A DNA stretch of 64,000 nt from UBA7477 sp045602925 (GTDB taxonomy: Bacteria; Bacillota; Clostridia; Oscillospirales; Ruminococcaceae): assembly GCA_045602925.1 (NCBI GenBank), contig JAZSCN010000026.1, positions 8,576 through 72,575 of the forward strand, read 5' to 3'. Every line of letters starts with the position of its first letter. The stretch's first letter is position 1. The notes below the pieces were generated by a model. That model worked only from the letters and a program-made list of their open reading frames with translations, searched no databases and was not told where the DNA came from. The position numbers and the translations under genes were made by a program. Below are positions 25,144-33,358 of the stretch, in pieces.

Positions 25144-26031
25144 ATGATAAAGATTCGTATCCCCGCAACAAGTGCAAACCTCGGAGCAGGCTTTGACGCT
25201 CTCGGACTTGCCCTTAGTATGTATAACTATGTCGAAATGGAGGAAAGCGACAGGATAGAGATTACCTCTGCCGACAACACCGCCGTTCCGACCGACGAGA
25301 AAAATATGGTCTACACAGCCGCAAAGGATCTCTACGAGGTGTGTGGAAAGAAGCTTTCGGGGCTTAAAATAATTCAGACGAACAATATCCCTATGACAAG
25401 AGGGCTCGGCTCATCGTCAGCTTGTATCGTGGCAGGGCTTGTGGGCGCAAACACGCTTCTTGGGAAGCCCCTTTCTGATGACGATATCGTAAACCTCTCC
25501 GCACAGATTGAAGGACACCCCGACAACACAGCCCCTGCACTTTTAGGTGGAATTGTTACAGCCGTTTTTGACGGAAGGAAGGTGCACTGGGTAAAGCAGG
25601 AGGTCTACACAAAGCTAAAGCTCGTGGCGATTATCCCTGACTTTGAGCTTTCGACAGAGAAGGCGAGAGCCTGCCTGCCAAAGCAGATTGATTTCAAGGA
25701 CGCTGTTTACAACCTCTCAAGAGCCGCACTTTTCTCATCGTCGCTTTTAACAGGCAAGTTTGAAAACCTTAAAACAGGTGTTGACGACAGACTGCACCAG
25801 CCGTACAGAATGGGGCTTATCCCGGGTGCGAAGGATGTTTTTGATATTGCCTACACACACGGCGCATATGCGGCATATATAAGCGGTGCAGGTCCTACAA
25901 TTATGGCAATTGCCGACGAGGAAAACGAGTTCTTCGCAGGCAAGCTCAGATTCTCCCTCGAATCTGCTGGTCTTGGAAGCTGGCAGGTGTGCGAGCTTAA
26001 AATTGACAACGAGGGAACAACTTTGATATAA
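25144..26031 (+). CDS. thrB: homoserine kinase
   Basis: This GHMP kinase of 295 residues phosphorylates homoserine on the way to threonine. The N-terminus IRIPATSANLGAGFDALGLAL and the phosphate loop TRGLGSSSACIVAGL are diagnostic, with AYISGAGPTIMAI near the C-terminus. GGAG precedes the ATG by about 13 nt; an out-of-frame ATG at 25139 lies just before it. It is transcribed separately from hom and is followed by azlCD after 15 nt. Confidence 0.95.
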   Translation: MIKIRIPATSANLGAGFDALGLALSMYNYVEMEESDRIEITSADNTAVPTDEKNMVYTAAKDLYEVCGKKLSGLKIIQTNNIPMTRGLGSSSACIVAGLVGANTLLGKPLSDDDIVNLSAQIEGHPDNTAPALLGGIVTAVFDGRKVHWVKQEVYTKLKLVAIIPDFELSTEKARACLPKQIDFKDAVYNLSRAALFSSSLLTGKFENLKTGVDDRLHQPYRMGLIPGAKDVFDIAYTHGAYAAYISGAGPTIMAIADEENEFFAGKLRFSLESAGLGSWQVCELKIDNEGTTLI

Positions 26032-26046
26032 TCCCGGTGATATAAA

Positions 26047-26757
26047 ATGCTTTCAAAATTCTTAAAAGGTCTCAGAGACGGAATACCTATAGCTCTGGGA
26101 TACCTGTCTGTGTCCTTCACCTTCGGAATGAAGGCGGTTGCAGACGGACTGTACTGGTGGCAGGCGCCTCTGATTTCTATGACAAACCTCACTTCTGCAG
26201 GACAGTTTGCAGGACTTTCGGTAATGGCGGCAAGCGGCCCGCTCGTAGAAATCGCTTTAACTCAGCTTGTAATAAATATGCGATACGCACTTATGTCGCT
26301 TTCGCTCACGCAGAAGGTCGACAAGAGCTTTTCAAGACTCAAGAGGTGGCTGTGCGGCTTCGGTATGACAGACGAGATTTTTGCCGTAGCAAGCGGAAAG
26401 CTCCACAGCGTGACTGCATCGTATATGGCAGGACTTATCGTTACTCCGTTTATCGGCTGGTCAACGGGAACTCTCCTCGGTGCAGTTGCGGGAAATGTTC
26501 TCCCTGCGGCTGTTCAGTCGGCTCTGTCTGTTGCAATATACGGAATGTTCATAGCTATATTTGTTCCGCCTATGAAAAAGACAAGGGCTGTAACGGTCGT
26601 TGTCGCAATAGGCGCCCTGATGAGCTGTGCGTTCAGATTCCTGCCTGTGCTCAATAGCGTGTCGGCAGGCTTTTCAATTATCATCTGTGCTGTAGTTGCC
26701 GCCGGTGTCGGTGCGTGGCTTTTCCCGATTGATGACGGAAAGGAGGCGCAGGTATGA
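26047..26757 (+). CDS. azlC: AzlC family branched-chain amino-acid exporter subunit
   Basis: This 236-residue membrane protein of the AzlC/YgaZ family shows AIPIALGYLSVSFTFGMKAV-type features at the N-terminus, MTNLTSAGQFAGLSVMA, LVINMRYALMSLSL and several hydrophobic helices. With AzlD it exports branched-chain amino acids or analogues by family knowledge. Its stop overlaps the azlD start by 4 nt (ATGA), so translation is coupled. It shares the transcript with thrB. Confidence 0.9.
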   Translation: MLSKFLKGLRDGIPIALGYLSVSFTFGMKAVADGLYWWQAPLISMTNLTSAGQFAGLSVMAASGPLVEIALTQLVINMRYALMSLSLTQKVDKSFSRLKRWLCGFGMTDEIFAVASGKLHSVTASYMAGLIVTPFIGWSTGTLLGAVAGNVLPAAVQSALSVAIYGMFIAIFVPPMKKTRAVTVVVAIGALMSCAFRFLPVLNSVSAGFSIIICAVVAAGVGAWLFPIDDGKEAQV

Positions 26758-27074
26758 GTTCACTCGCTTTCTTTAAGTACTTAGTCGTAATGGCACTCGT
26801 TACCTATCTCATAAGGGCAGTGCCGTTTGCAATGTTCAACAGGAAGATTAAAAGCAGATTTGTTCGAAGCTTCTTAGAGTATGTCCCGTTCGCCGTGCTG
26901 TCGGCTATGACTATCCCCGATATCTTCTTCGCAACCGATATGCTCCTGTCTTCTGTCATCGCTCTGCTTGTCGCAGTTGCCCTCGCATATAAGGAGAAAA
27001 GCCTCCTCACAGTCGCCGTCTTCTCCTGCGTCTCGGTCTATGTCACCGAATTTATCGCCTCAATCCTAAAGTAA
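26754..27074 (+). CDS. azlD: AzlD domain-containing exporter subunit
   Basis: This 106-residue partner of AzlC has about four hydrophobic segments, with the conserved start VTYLIRAVPFAMF and EYVPFAVLSAMTIPDIFF. GGAGG 8 nt upstream and the 4-nt overlap with azlC set the start. Confidence 0.9.
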   Translation: MSSLAFFKYLVVMALVTYLIRAVPFAMFNRKIKSRFVRSFLEYVPFAVLSAMTIPDIFFATDMLLSSVIALLVAVALAYKEKSLLTVAVFSCVSVYVTEFIASILK

Positions 27075-27081
27075 AATGGAT

Positions 27082-27178
27082 AGTATACATACAAAGGCTT
27101 GTGTGTGTCTATTGAGGAAAACCCTTTTGAAAAAGGGTTTTCCCCCGATAAATACATATAAGCTTCTATATGTATACT
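27082..27178. repeat. 97-bp nested inverted repeat with terminator core
   Basis: The outer arms AGTATACATA (27082-27091) and TATGTATACT (27169-27178) are perfect. Inside is GGAAAACCCTTTT / AAAAGGGTTTTCC (27116-27128 and 27131-27143). It ends both azlD and the converging ABC operon and may be a MITE-like remnant. Confidence 0.6.
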
Positions 27179-27182
27179 GTCC

Positions 27183-28289
27183 TTAGTATTCGGTGATATC
27201 TGCTTTTTTGATTTGTTTTACTCTACAGAGGATAAGCGGGACAAGGCTCACGAGGTTACAGATAAGGACACCTGCGAGAGCGAGCGGGTGGAAGTAATTG
27301 AGGTAGAGTCCCTTCGGGTAGAGCGCGAGGTTATTGAAGAGGTACAAAAAGAGCATTGTTACGGAGCCACCGATTACGACAGCGATTATATCGCTTATGA
27401 TAAGCTCCATAGCGAGCTTGCGGAGGATTTTCTTCTTGCTTATACCGATAGCACGGTAAACAGCAATCTCGTAGTTTCTCTTCTGGTACATACCTGCAAA
27501 GGCTGTGTTTATGGTGATTGCGATAATAACAGACACGAGGATTACGATAAAACTGAAGATAAAGTAGAATGCCGAGAACTGCGAGTCTATATCTTCCATA
27601 GTGGTGCCGCCGACGAAGATATCGTATTTAGCACCCAGCGTCATTGCCTTTGCTCTGAGAGCGTCGCCTGTTATAGTCTTGCCGTAGAGATAAATAGCCT
27701 TATCGCTGGTTCTGTCTGAAATCATATAAGCGGCATATCCGTCCTGGTCTGTTATGTAATCAACGGTCAGAGTGTAGCCCTCATAAACGTTATAAAGCTC
27801 GCTTTTTTCAAACTCGTCGATTGTATCGCCAAGCTCAAGACCTAAGTTCTTTGCGAGCAATTCAGAAAGAACAAGGCTTCCTGTCTTAAGCTTTGAGTAG
27901 TCGACCTCAATGTCTAAATATTCGCAGTGCTTTTTAAAATCCTCAACCGAGCCGAAGGTCATATGGTTTGAGCTGCAGGTAAAATTCATTACCGTATCCC
28001 AGTTGAAATACGCCATATTCGGAGCATAATAAATATAATCGAGTGTTTCATCTGCCTTGACCTCTGCCATAAACTCGTCCATATGGCTTTCTCTTTTCTT
28101 TGCACCTGAAACATCAATCATATACACGCAGTGGTCGTTTGTATAAGCCAGCGACTCAAAGGTTGAAGGCGGGCCAGTTACATAGAGTCCGCCGACGTAA
28201 ATAACAGAGCTTAGCATAAGCATCAGCATCAGCAGTATACAGCGTGACTTGTTCTGCTTTATGTAGTAAAGTGGTGAGAATGGACTCAT
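27183..28289 (-). CDS. FtsX-like ABC transporter permease
   Basis: This 368-residue permease of the MacB/FtsX type has one N-terminal transmembrane segment (about 14-36), a large extracytoplasmic domain and three C-terminal segments (from about 238, SAFYFIFSFIVILVSVIIAI). GMYQKRNYEIAVYRAIGISKKKILRKL is the cytosolic coupling helix region typical of FtsX. ATG 28289 overlaps the ATPase stop by 4 nt and has GGAGG 10 nt upstream. It is the last gene of the sensor kinase-regulator-ABC operon. Substrate unknown; peptide or lipid efflux is usual. Confidence 0.85.
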   Translation of the reverse strand: MSPFSPLYYIKQNKSRCILLMLMLMLSSVIYVGGLYVTGPPSTFESLAYTNDHCVYMIDVSGAKKRESHMDEFMAEVKADETLDYIYYAPNMAYFNWDTVMNFTCSSNHMTFGSVEDFKKHCEYLDIEVDYSKLKTGSLVLSELLAKNLGLELGDTIDEFEKSELYNVYEGYTLTVDYITDQDGYAAYMISDRTSDKAIYLYGKTITGDALRAKAMTLGAKYDIFVGGTTMEDIDSQFSAFYFIFSFIVILVSVIIAITINTAFAGMYQKRNYEIAVYRAIGISKKKILRKLAMELIISDIIAVVIGGSVTMLFLYLFNNLALYPKGLYLNYFHPLALAGVLICNLVSLVPLILCRVKQIKKADITEY

Positions 28290-28963
28290 ATCTCGCTTGC
28301 CTCCTTGATAGCACTGATGTCGCCGTCCCACATTTCTATAACGCTGTCCGCATCCTTTAAGATAGAACGGTCGTGGGTGATAACAAGCACGAGATTATCC
28401 TTTGAGTATTCCTTTAAAATCTCCATTACAAGAAATGCGTTGTCGTGGTCAAGAGCGGCTGTCGGCTCGTCTGCAAACAGTACCTTAGGGCTGTTAATCA
28501 TGGCTCTTGCAATAGCCGTTCTCTGTCGCTGTCCGCCCGAAAGCTTCGAGGGACGCTTTGAGATTTCCTTACTTCCAAGCCCGAAGGAGGAGAGAAGCTC
28601 TGTCGCCTTCTTTACAGTGTCTGCACCGCCCTTTGCCGCAGCAACAGTAACGTTATCGAGTGCCGACATATAAGGCACGAGGAAATGTCTCTGGAACACA
28701 AAGCCGAATTCGTCACGTCTTACTGTTTCACGCTCTGAGTCACGCAGAGCAGTAAGCTCTTTGCCGTTATAGAGAATGTTTCCGCTTGTCGGATTCTTAA
28801 GAGTTGAAAGGCAGTACATAAGTGTGGACTTTCCCGAACCTGAAGGTCCGATGATACCTATGAGCCCCTTGTCCGGCAGGGTGAGGTCAAAGCCCTTGAG
28901 TGCGTATACCTTTTCTGCCTTGTCCATATCATAAATCATTGTAATATTCTTTATTTCAAACAT
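28286..28963 (-). CDS. ABC transporter ATP-binding protein (LolD/MacB type)
   Basis: This 225-residue ATPase has Walker A GPSGSGKSTLM, the Q-loop, the signature LSGGQRQRTAIARAM, Walker B VLFADEPTAALD and the switch His in LVITHD. It belongs to the LolD/MacB class that partners FtsX-like permeases, two of which flank it. It is translationally coupled to the permease after it. Confidence 0.93.
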   Translation of the reverse strand: MFEIKNITMIYDMDKAEKVYALKGFDLTLPDKGLIGIIGPSGSGKSTLMYCLSTLKNPTSGNILYNGKELTALRDSERETVRRDEFGFVFQRHFLVPYMSALDNVTVAAAKGGADTVKKATELLSSFGLGSKEISKRPSKLSGGQRQRTAIARAMINSPKVLFADEPTAALDHDNAFLVMEILKEYSKDNLVLVITHDRSILKDADSVIEMWDGDISAIKEASEI

Positions 28964-28984
28964 AAGTCGTATCCCCTCAAATAA

Positions 28985-30151
28985 TTAGTAAAGGTCGTCG
29001 CCAAGTGCGTCGATTGTTTTTATTCTGTAAAGTGCGTAGCGTACAGGAATCTGAAGTATCGCAAAGAACACGAGGAAGTCACGGAGAACATCCTTTATCG
29101 CCTCTGTGTCAAGAGAATTACCGAGAAGTCCCGACGGCGTAATATAAAGAACGTTGATAAGGAAAACTGACAGTGCCGTTATTGCCGCACCGATAACAAG
29201 TGACAGAATAAATGTGAAAGAAAGCTCTCGCATAATTGAGAGATATATCGACTTTCTTGAGTAGCCTATCGAAGCATACAGACACCATTCGCTGTGTCTG
29301 TCACGCAGGAAGGTTATGTAGATTACGCAAAGTGCAACGCACATTAAAATTACAATTCCGACATACACGATATTTGTAGAGCCTTCGATTGCGTCAACCA
29401 TATTCTTCTGGTAATCTTCCGTAGCACTTTCGTAGTCTGTCCAGTACATAGCGTTTGAATCGAGCTTTACACCTATAGTCGCAAGCTCATTTTTGAGGTT
29501 TGTGATTCCTTCAGAGAAGATGAAAATCTGCTTTGCTGAGTCATCATCGGGATGTGGTGTACCGCAGATGAGGTTGTAGTCGCTTTCAACAACGCCGACA
29601 ATTTTATAGAGTGTGTAGTATTTAACCTCGTCGCCGATTTTGTAGCCGTTGTTTTTCATGGTCATGCTGTCGATAAGCACTTCTCCGTCACCCTCAGGCA
29701 TTCTGCCCTCGATGAGCTTTGCGTCATAGAATCCGAGGTATTCCTCTATGTACTGCTTATCCATAAGCGCACCCTCGAAGTACCAGGACGCAAAAAGTGC
29801 CCTGAGCTCTCCGTCTATTACCAGAGCGGGAAAAGCTCTTTTTACCTTGTCGCAATCATTTTCAATCTTCTGAGCGAGCTTTTCGATTTCAGCGTTAAAG
29901 AGTGCTACGCCCTCGTCATAGGTTTCAACTACAGTATCTTCGCCTATAAGTAAATCCATATCGTTGTAGCTAAGATACTGCATTACTTTCGGCACCTCGT
30001 AGCAAAGCGGTTTTACCGTTTCCATAGAAATACCCAGCAGGAAGCTGGTGAGGTAGTTGAGCATAATACAAAGCGTTAAGCTGATTATGAGCGTTGCAAC
30101 ACGCTTTTTGTTGTTTTTAAGGTATGTCCTTGCATACAGCGTCTGTGACAT
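28985..30151 (-). CDS. FtsX-like ABC transporter permease
   Basis: This 388-residue permease has one N-terminal membrane segment (about 18-40), an extracytoplasmic domain (about 60-255) and three C-terminal segments, with FLRDRHSEWCLYASIGYSRKSIYLSIM as the coupling region. With the second permease and the ATPase it makes a heterodimeric exporter. The gene starts 99 nt after the regulator, and this gap holds two palindromes and a weak promoter. Confidence 0.85.
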   Translation of the reverse strand: MSQTLYARTYLKNNKKRVATLIISLTLCIMLNYLTSFLLGISMETVKPLCYEVPKVMQYLSYNDMDLLIGEDTVVETYDEGVALFNAEIEKLAQKIENDCDKVKRAFPALVIDGELRALFASWYFEGALMDKQYIEEYLGFYDAKLIEGRMPEGDGEVLIDSMTMKNNGYKIGDEVKYYTLYKIVGVVESDYNLICGTPHPDDDSAKQIFIFSEGITNLKNELATIGVKLDSNAMYWTDYESATEDYQKNMVDAIEGSTNIVYVGIVILMCVALCVIYITFLRDRHSEWCLYASIGYSRKSIYLSIMRELSFTFILSLVIGAAITALSVFLINVLYITPSGLLGNSLDTEAIKDVLRDFLVFFAILQIPVRYALYRIKTIDALGDDLY

Positions 30152-30171
30152 TGTCTATCCCCCTACTTTTG

Positions 30172-30245
30172 ATAATACCATTTTACCACAAATCCGAAAA
30201 AAGAAAAAGTGACCGCAGTCACATTCTGACTATGACTGCAGTCAC
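30172..30245 (-). promoter_or_regulatory. regulator-dependent promoter with twin palindromes
   Basis: Two related palindromes, GTGACCGCAGTCAC (30209-30222) and TGACTGCAGTCA (30233-30244), are centred 23 bp apart. On the minus strand they lie just upstream of a poor -35 and TATTAT (30172-30177). With a start near 30165 they would sit at about -50 and -73, as expected for two dimers of the NarL-type activator encoded next door. Confidence 0.6.
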
Positions 30246-30250
30246 ATATT

Positions 30251-30874
30251 TTATCCGTTTATAGCTACGATAAGCTTCGCTCTGTCGTGTATTCCCGTCT
30301 TGTCGTAGATAACGCTTATGTAGTTCTTGACTGTTCCCTCAGAGATATACAGCTTCTGTGCAATCTGCTTGTTGGAAAGCCCCTGCGACAGCAGAGTAGC
30401 GATTTCCTTCTCCCTTGCGGTCATTTCCTTGAGTATGTCAGGCTCGCTTTTCTGTCCCGACATAAGTGCCGCAAGCCTCTGCATAACCTTCGAGTCGATG
30501 ACGTTGCGGCCGCTCATTATCTGTGATACAGCACCCAGGATTGCGTCCTTTCCGCTGTCCTTGAGAAGATATCCGTCAGCACCGCCCGAGATTGCCTTCG
30601 TGATAGTTTCGTCGTCATAGAAGGTTGTTAGGACAAGTATCTTAATCTCAGGATAATCTCTCCTGAGGTGCGAGATAAGCTCTATTCCGCCCATGCCCTG
30701 CATATTTATGTCCACAAGTGCTATATCGCAGGATGCTGTTTCAAGTATAGAAAGCGCCTCGTTTCCGTCGTGCGCCATTCCAACCACGTCCATACCGCCT
30801 ATTGTCAGAATTATCTCAAGACTTTCAAGCAGCAGCGGTTCATCGTCAACAAGTAAAGCTCTCAGCTTTTCCAT
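30251..30874 (-). CDS. NarL/LuxR-type response regulator
   Basis: This 207-residue regulator has a receiver domain (acidic pair D10-D11, phosphoacceptor D55 in ALVDINM, T/K motif in LTT and LLKDSGKD) and a C-terminal LuxR helix-turn-helix (about 145-200, TAREKEIATLLSQGLSNKQIAQKLYISEGTVKNY). It overlaps the sensor kinase stop by 1 nt and precedes the ABC exporter. It probably activates that exporter. Confidence 0.93.
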   Translation of the reverse strand: MEKLRALLVDDEPLLLESLEIILTIGGMDVVGMAHDGNEALSILETASCDIALVDINMQGMGGIELISHLRRDYPEIKILVLTTFYDDETITKAISGGADGYLLKDSGKDAILGAVSQIMSGRNVIDSKVMQRLAALMSGQKSEPDILKEMTAREKEIATLLSQGLSNKQIAQKLYISEGTVKNYISVIYDKTGIHDRAKLIVAING

Positions 30875-32031
30875 CAGCCTTCCTCCTCAATTATCGGCAG
30901 GGTAACAACGCTTTTAAATCCTGCAGGATTTGAAAACTCCGCCTTTCCGCCGTTTTTCTCACAATATGAAATAAGCTTTTTAAGTCCGAAGCCGCCCTCT
31001 ATTTTATCAGCGCTGTTGTCACTGCAAAAGTCGCTCTTTCCGTTGTCCGTAACAGTAAGCTGAAGGTGCTTGCTGCCATAGGTGAGCGATACAAAGAAGG
31101 TGTCGGCATTTCCGTGTCTTACGCCGTTTGAAAGAAGCTCGCTTAAAGCAGAGCAGAAAAACTCCGAGTGAACCGACGGGATAAGCTTGTCGCCGGGGCA
31201 GTCGGCAGTTGTAATTCTGACCTTGATTTTCGTGTCCATAGTAAAGCTGTGACAAATTGATTCAAGGCTGTCACAAAGGTCGCTTAAAGGAGCAGGCTTG
31301 TCCTCGCTGTCTAAAACCCTTACCGCACGCCTTATAGAAGCAAGACTGCCTCTGATACGCTCGTTTGCACTGCCGAGCTTTTCCCTTGCCTTGTCGGGAT
31401 TTGTGTCAAAGAGCATATCTGCCGCATCAAGAGTCATTATCGCCGCAGTTATAGAATGGCCGACGCTGTTGTGAATATTTCGGCTTATGTTTTCTCGTTC
31501 CTCAAGTCTTGCGTTTCTGTCAGAGAGATAATTCTTTATTCTCAGCTCCTCGTTGAGCTTTTTCTCGCTTAGCTCACCTAAGGCGCATACGCTTACCGAA
31601 TGGCTGAGCCTGTCCTTTGTGTCAAAGTAGTGTACGATAAGCTTTTCTGTCGCATAGAGTATTGCGGATATAACAGTGATAATTGCCGAATAGAAAAGCA
31701 CGCTGTACAGCGTTTCGCCCTTTATCAGACCGCTTGTTAATAAAAACAGGGCAGGGGTAAAAATCCTCAGAGAGTCGTGCTTTGGCGTACTTATGCGGCT
31801 CACAAGCAGGAAGCAGAATGGGTTTTGCGAGAATACGCCGTGAATCACAGAGCCTGTAAGCTGTAACACAGTCAGAGGAATGCTGAAGCTGTCGCTGATG
31901 CTCTGTAGAGTGAGTACCGTTATGAGCAGGGCAAAGGAAATAACAACTGCTGTTTCGTACAGGGGTGAAGCAAAGAAAGTCAGCACTATGAGCATAACAA
32001 TGCTGACAATGTACTCGATTGACCTTTTCAT
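30874..32031 (-). CDS. sensor histidine kinase (HisKA_3, NarX/DesK-like)
   Basis: This 385-residue membrane kinase has several hydrophobic segments in the first 150 residues, a dimerisation/phosphoacceptor motif ENISRNIHNSVGHSITAA, and an ATPase domain with TVTDNGKSDF and GGFGLKKLISYCEKNGG. It partners the NarL-type regulator encoded immediately after. GAGAGGG before ATG 32031 decides the start; longer in-frame starts reach into the intergenic region. The small sensor loops suggest an intramembrane signal. Confidence 0.9.
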   Translation of the reverse strand: MKRSIEYIVSIVMLIVLTFFASPLYETAVVISFALLITVLTLQSISDSFSIPLTVLQLTGSVIHGVFSQNPFCFLLVSRISTPKHDSLRIFTPALFLLTSGLIKGETLYSVLFYSAIITVISAILYATEKLIVHYFDTKDRLSHSVSVCALGELSEKKLNEELRIKNYLSDRNARLEERENISRNIHNSVGHSITAAIMTLDAADMLFDTNPDKAREKLGSANERIRGSLASIRRAVRVLDSEDKPAPLSDLCDSLESICHSFTMDTKIKVRITTADCPGDKLIPSVHSEFFCSALSELLSNGVRHGNADTFFVSLTYGSKHLQLTVTDNGKSDFCSDNSADKIEGGFGLKKLISYCEKNGGKAEFSNPAGFKSVVTLPIIEEEG

Positions 32032-32124
32032 ATTCTTCACCCTCTCCATAAAGCAATTACATATTACTAATATACCACAAATCAATCCATAATGGAAGTA
32101 GTGGGGAGAAATTTGTTTCAAAAA

Positions 32125-32152
32125 ACGGACCCTGCATATAAGCAAGGTCCGT
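32125..32152 (-). terminator. terminator of the polyamine operon
   Basis: On the minus strand ACGGACC and GGTCCGT arms are followed by TTTTTT. Confidence 0.85.
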
Positions 32153-32164
32153 TATTAAAGATGC

Positions 32165-33358
32165 TTATCCCAGCCTGTTTTTAAAGTCAAGGTAGTCAAA
32201 GCTTTTTATCACTTCGATGCTTCTGTCACATTTAAGAAGCAGAATATCGGGAAGCGCCATACCGTTAAAGGTGTTGTTTTTGCAAATCGAATATATCGCC
32301 ATATCGCCAAAAATGAGCATATCGCCGTATTCCAGCTTTTTATTGAACGAATAGTCGCCCACAACGTCGCCTGACAAACAGGTCGGACAGCCGAGCCTAT
32401 AGGTGTATGGGAGAACGCCAGGCCCATCAGCCTTGTAAAGTGGGGGAGTATACGGCATCTCGATAACATCAGGTGTGTGACAAGCGGCACTCATATCGAG
32501 TATTGCGATGTCGGTGCTGCCGTTTTTGAAGGTATCGAGCACCCTTGTCAGAAGATAGCCTGCATTGAGTGCGTGTGCCTCGCCCGGCTCTAAGTAAACG
32601 GTAACGTCCCATTTTTGCTGTGCTTCTAAAATAAGCCTCTTTAATCGTTCTATGTCGTAGCCTTCTTTGGTTATGTGGTGACCTCCGCCCATATTAAGCC
32701 ACTTTAATTTTGGCAGGATGTCAGAAAATTTTTCTTCAACTGCCAAGAGCGTTTTTTCAAGGTCAGAAGAATCCTGCTCACAAAGCGTATGAAAATGAAG
32801 TCCGTCGAGCATTTCTATAAGCTCATCGGTCATAAGCTCATCCCACAGCGCTCTTGTGGTACCCAGCCTGCTTTTTGGCGCACATGGGTCGTATATTTCG
32901 TGTTCCTCCTGCGTTGAGCATTCGGGATTAATCCTCAGACCTATGCTTTTGCCCGAAGCCTTCGCCCTTTTGCCGAAAAGCCTAAGCTGTGTCGGAGTGT
33001 TGAACACTATGTGGTCAGCGTACTTTAAAAGCTCCTCAAATTCGTCGCTCCTGTAGCCTGCACAGAAAACGTGCACCTCTTTGCCCTGCATTTCCTCATA
33101 GCCGAGTCTTGCCTCAAAAAGTCCGCTCGCTTCTGTGCCGTTTATATACTGAGAAAGAAGAGGGTACAGAGTGAAGTTTGAAAACGCCTTTTGTGCAAGC
33201 AGTATCCTGCAGCCTGTGTCGTCGCAGACACTCTTTAGTATCTCGCCGTTTGTGATAAGAGCCTTTTCGTCTATCACATAGCAGGGCGTTTTAACGTCAG
33301 AAAAAAGCCTGTCTGTGTCACAGCCCTCTATGTGTAAGAATGCATTGTTACCTGCCAT
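32165..33358 (-). CDS. nspC: carboxynorspermidine/carboxyspermidine decarboxylase
   Basis: This alanine-racemase-fold PLP decarboxylase of 397 residues turns carboxyspermidine into spermidine (or the nor-form into norspermidine). PLP lysine is in LLAQKAFSNF; LNMGGGHHITKEGYD binds the cofactor phosphate; LEPGEA and SAACHTPDVIEMPYTPPL are typical of CASDC. It starts directly after the carboxyspermidine dehydrogenase stop, with no gap. It is the last gene of the polyamine operon. Confidence 0.93.
   Translation of the reverse strand: MAGNNAFLHIEGCDTDRLFSDVKTPCYVIDEKALITNGEILKSVCDDTGCRILLAQKAFSNFTLYPLLSQYINGTEASGLFEARLGYEEMQGKEVHVFCAGYRSDEFEELLKYADHIVFNTPTQLRLFGKRAKASGKSIGLRINPECSTQEEHEIYDPCAPKSRLGTTRALWDELMTDELIEMLDGLHFHTLCEQDSSDLEKTLLAVEEKFSDILPKLKWLNMGGGHHITKEGYDIERLKRLILEAQQKWDVTVYLEPGEAHALNAGYLLTRVLDTFKNGSTDIAILDMSAACHTPDVIEMPYTPPLYKADGPGVLPYTYRLGCPTCLSGDVVGDYSFNKKLEYGDMLIFGDMAIYSICKNNTFNGMALPDILLLKCDRSIEVIKSFDYLDFKNRLG

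Noticed and set aside
27213..27719. 168-codon plus-strand frame opposite the ABC permease
   Set aside because: It has no ribosome site and lies on the antisense of a well-supported FtsX permease with coupled start; composition is that of a shadow frame.
27075..30245. insertion-sequence ends around the first ABC/two-component block
   Set aside because: No transposase, no direct target repeats and normal coding pattern; only the 97-bp inverted repeat is present at one side.
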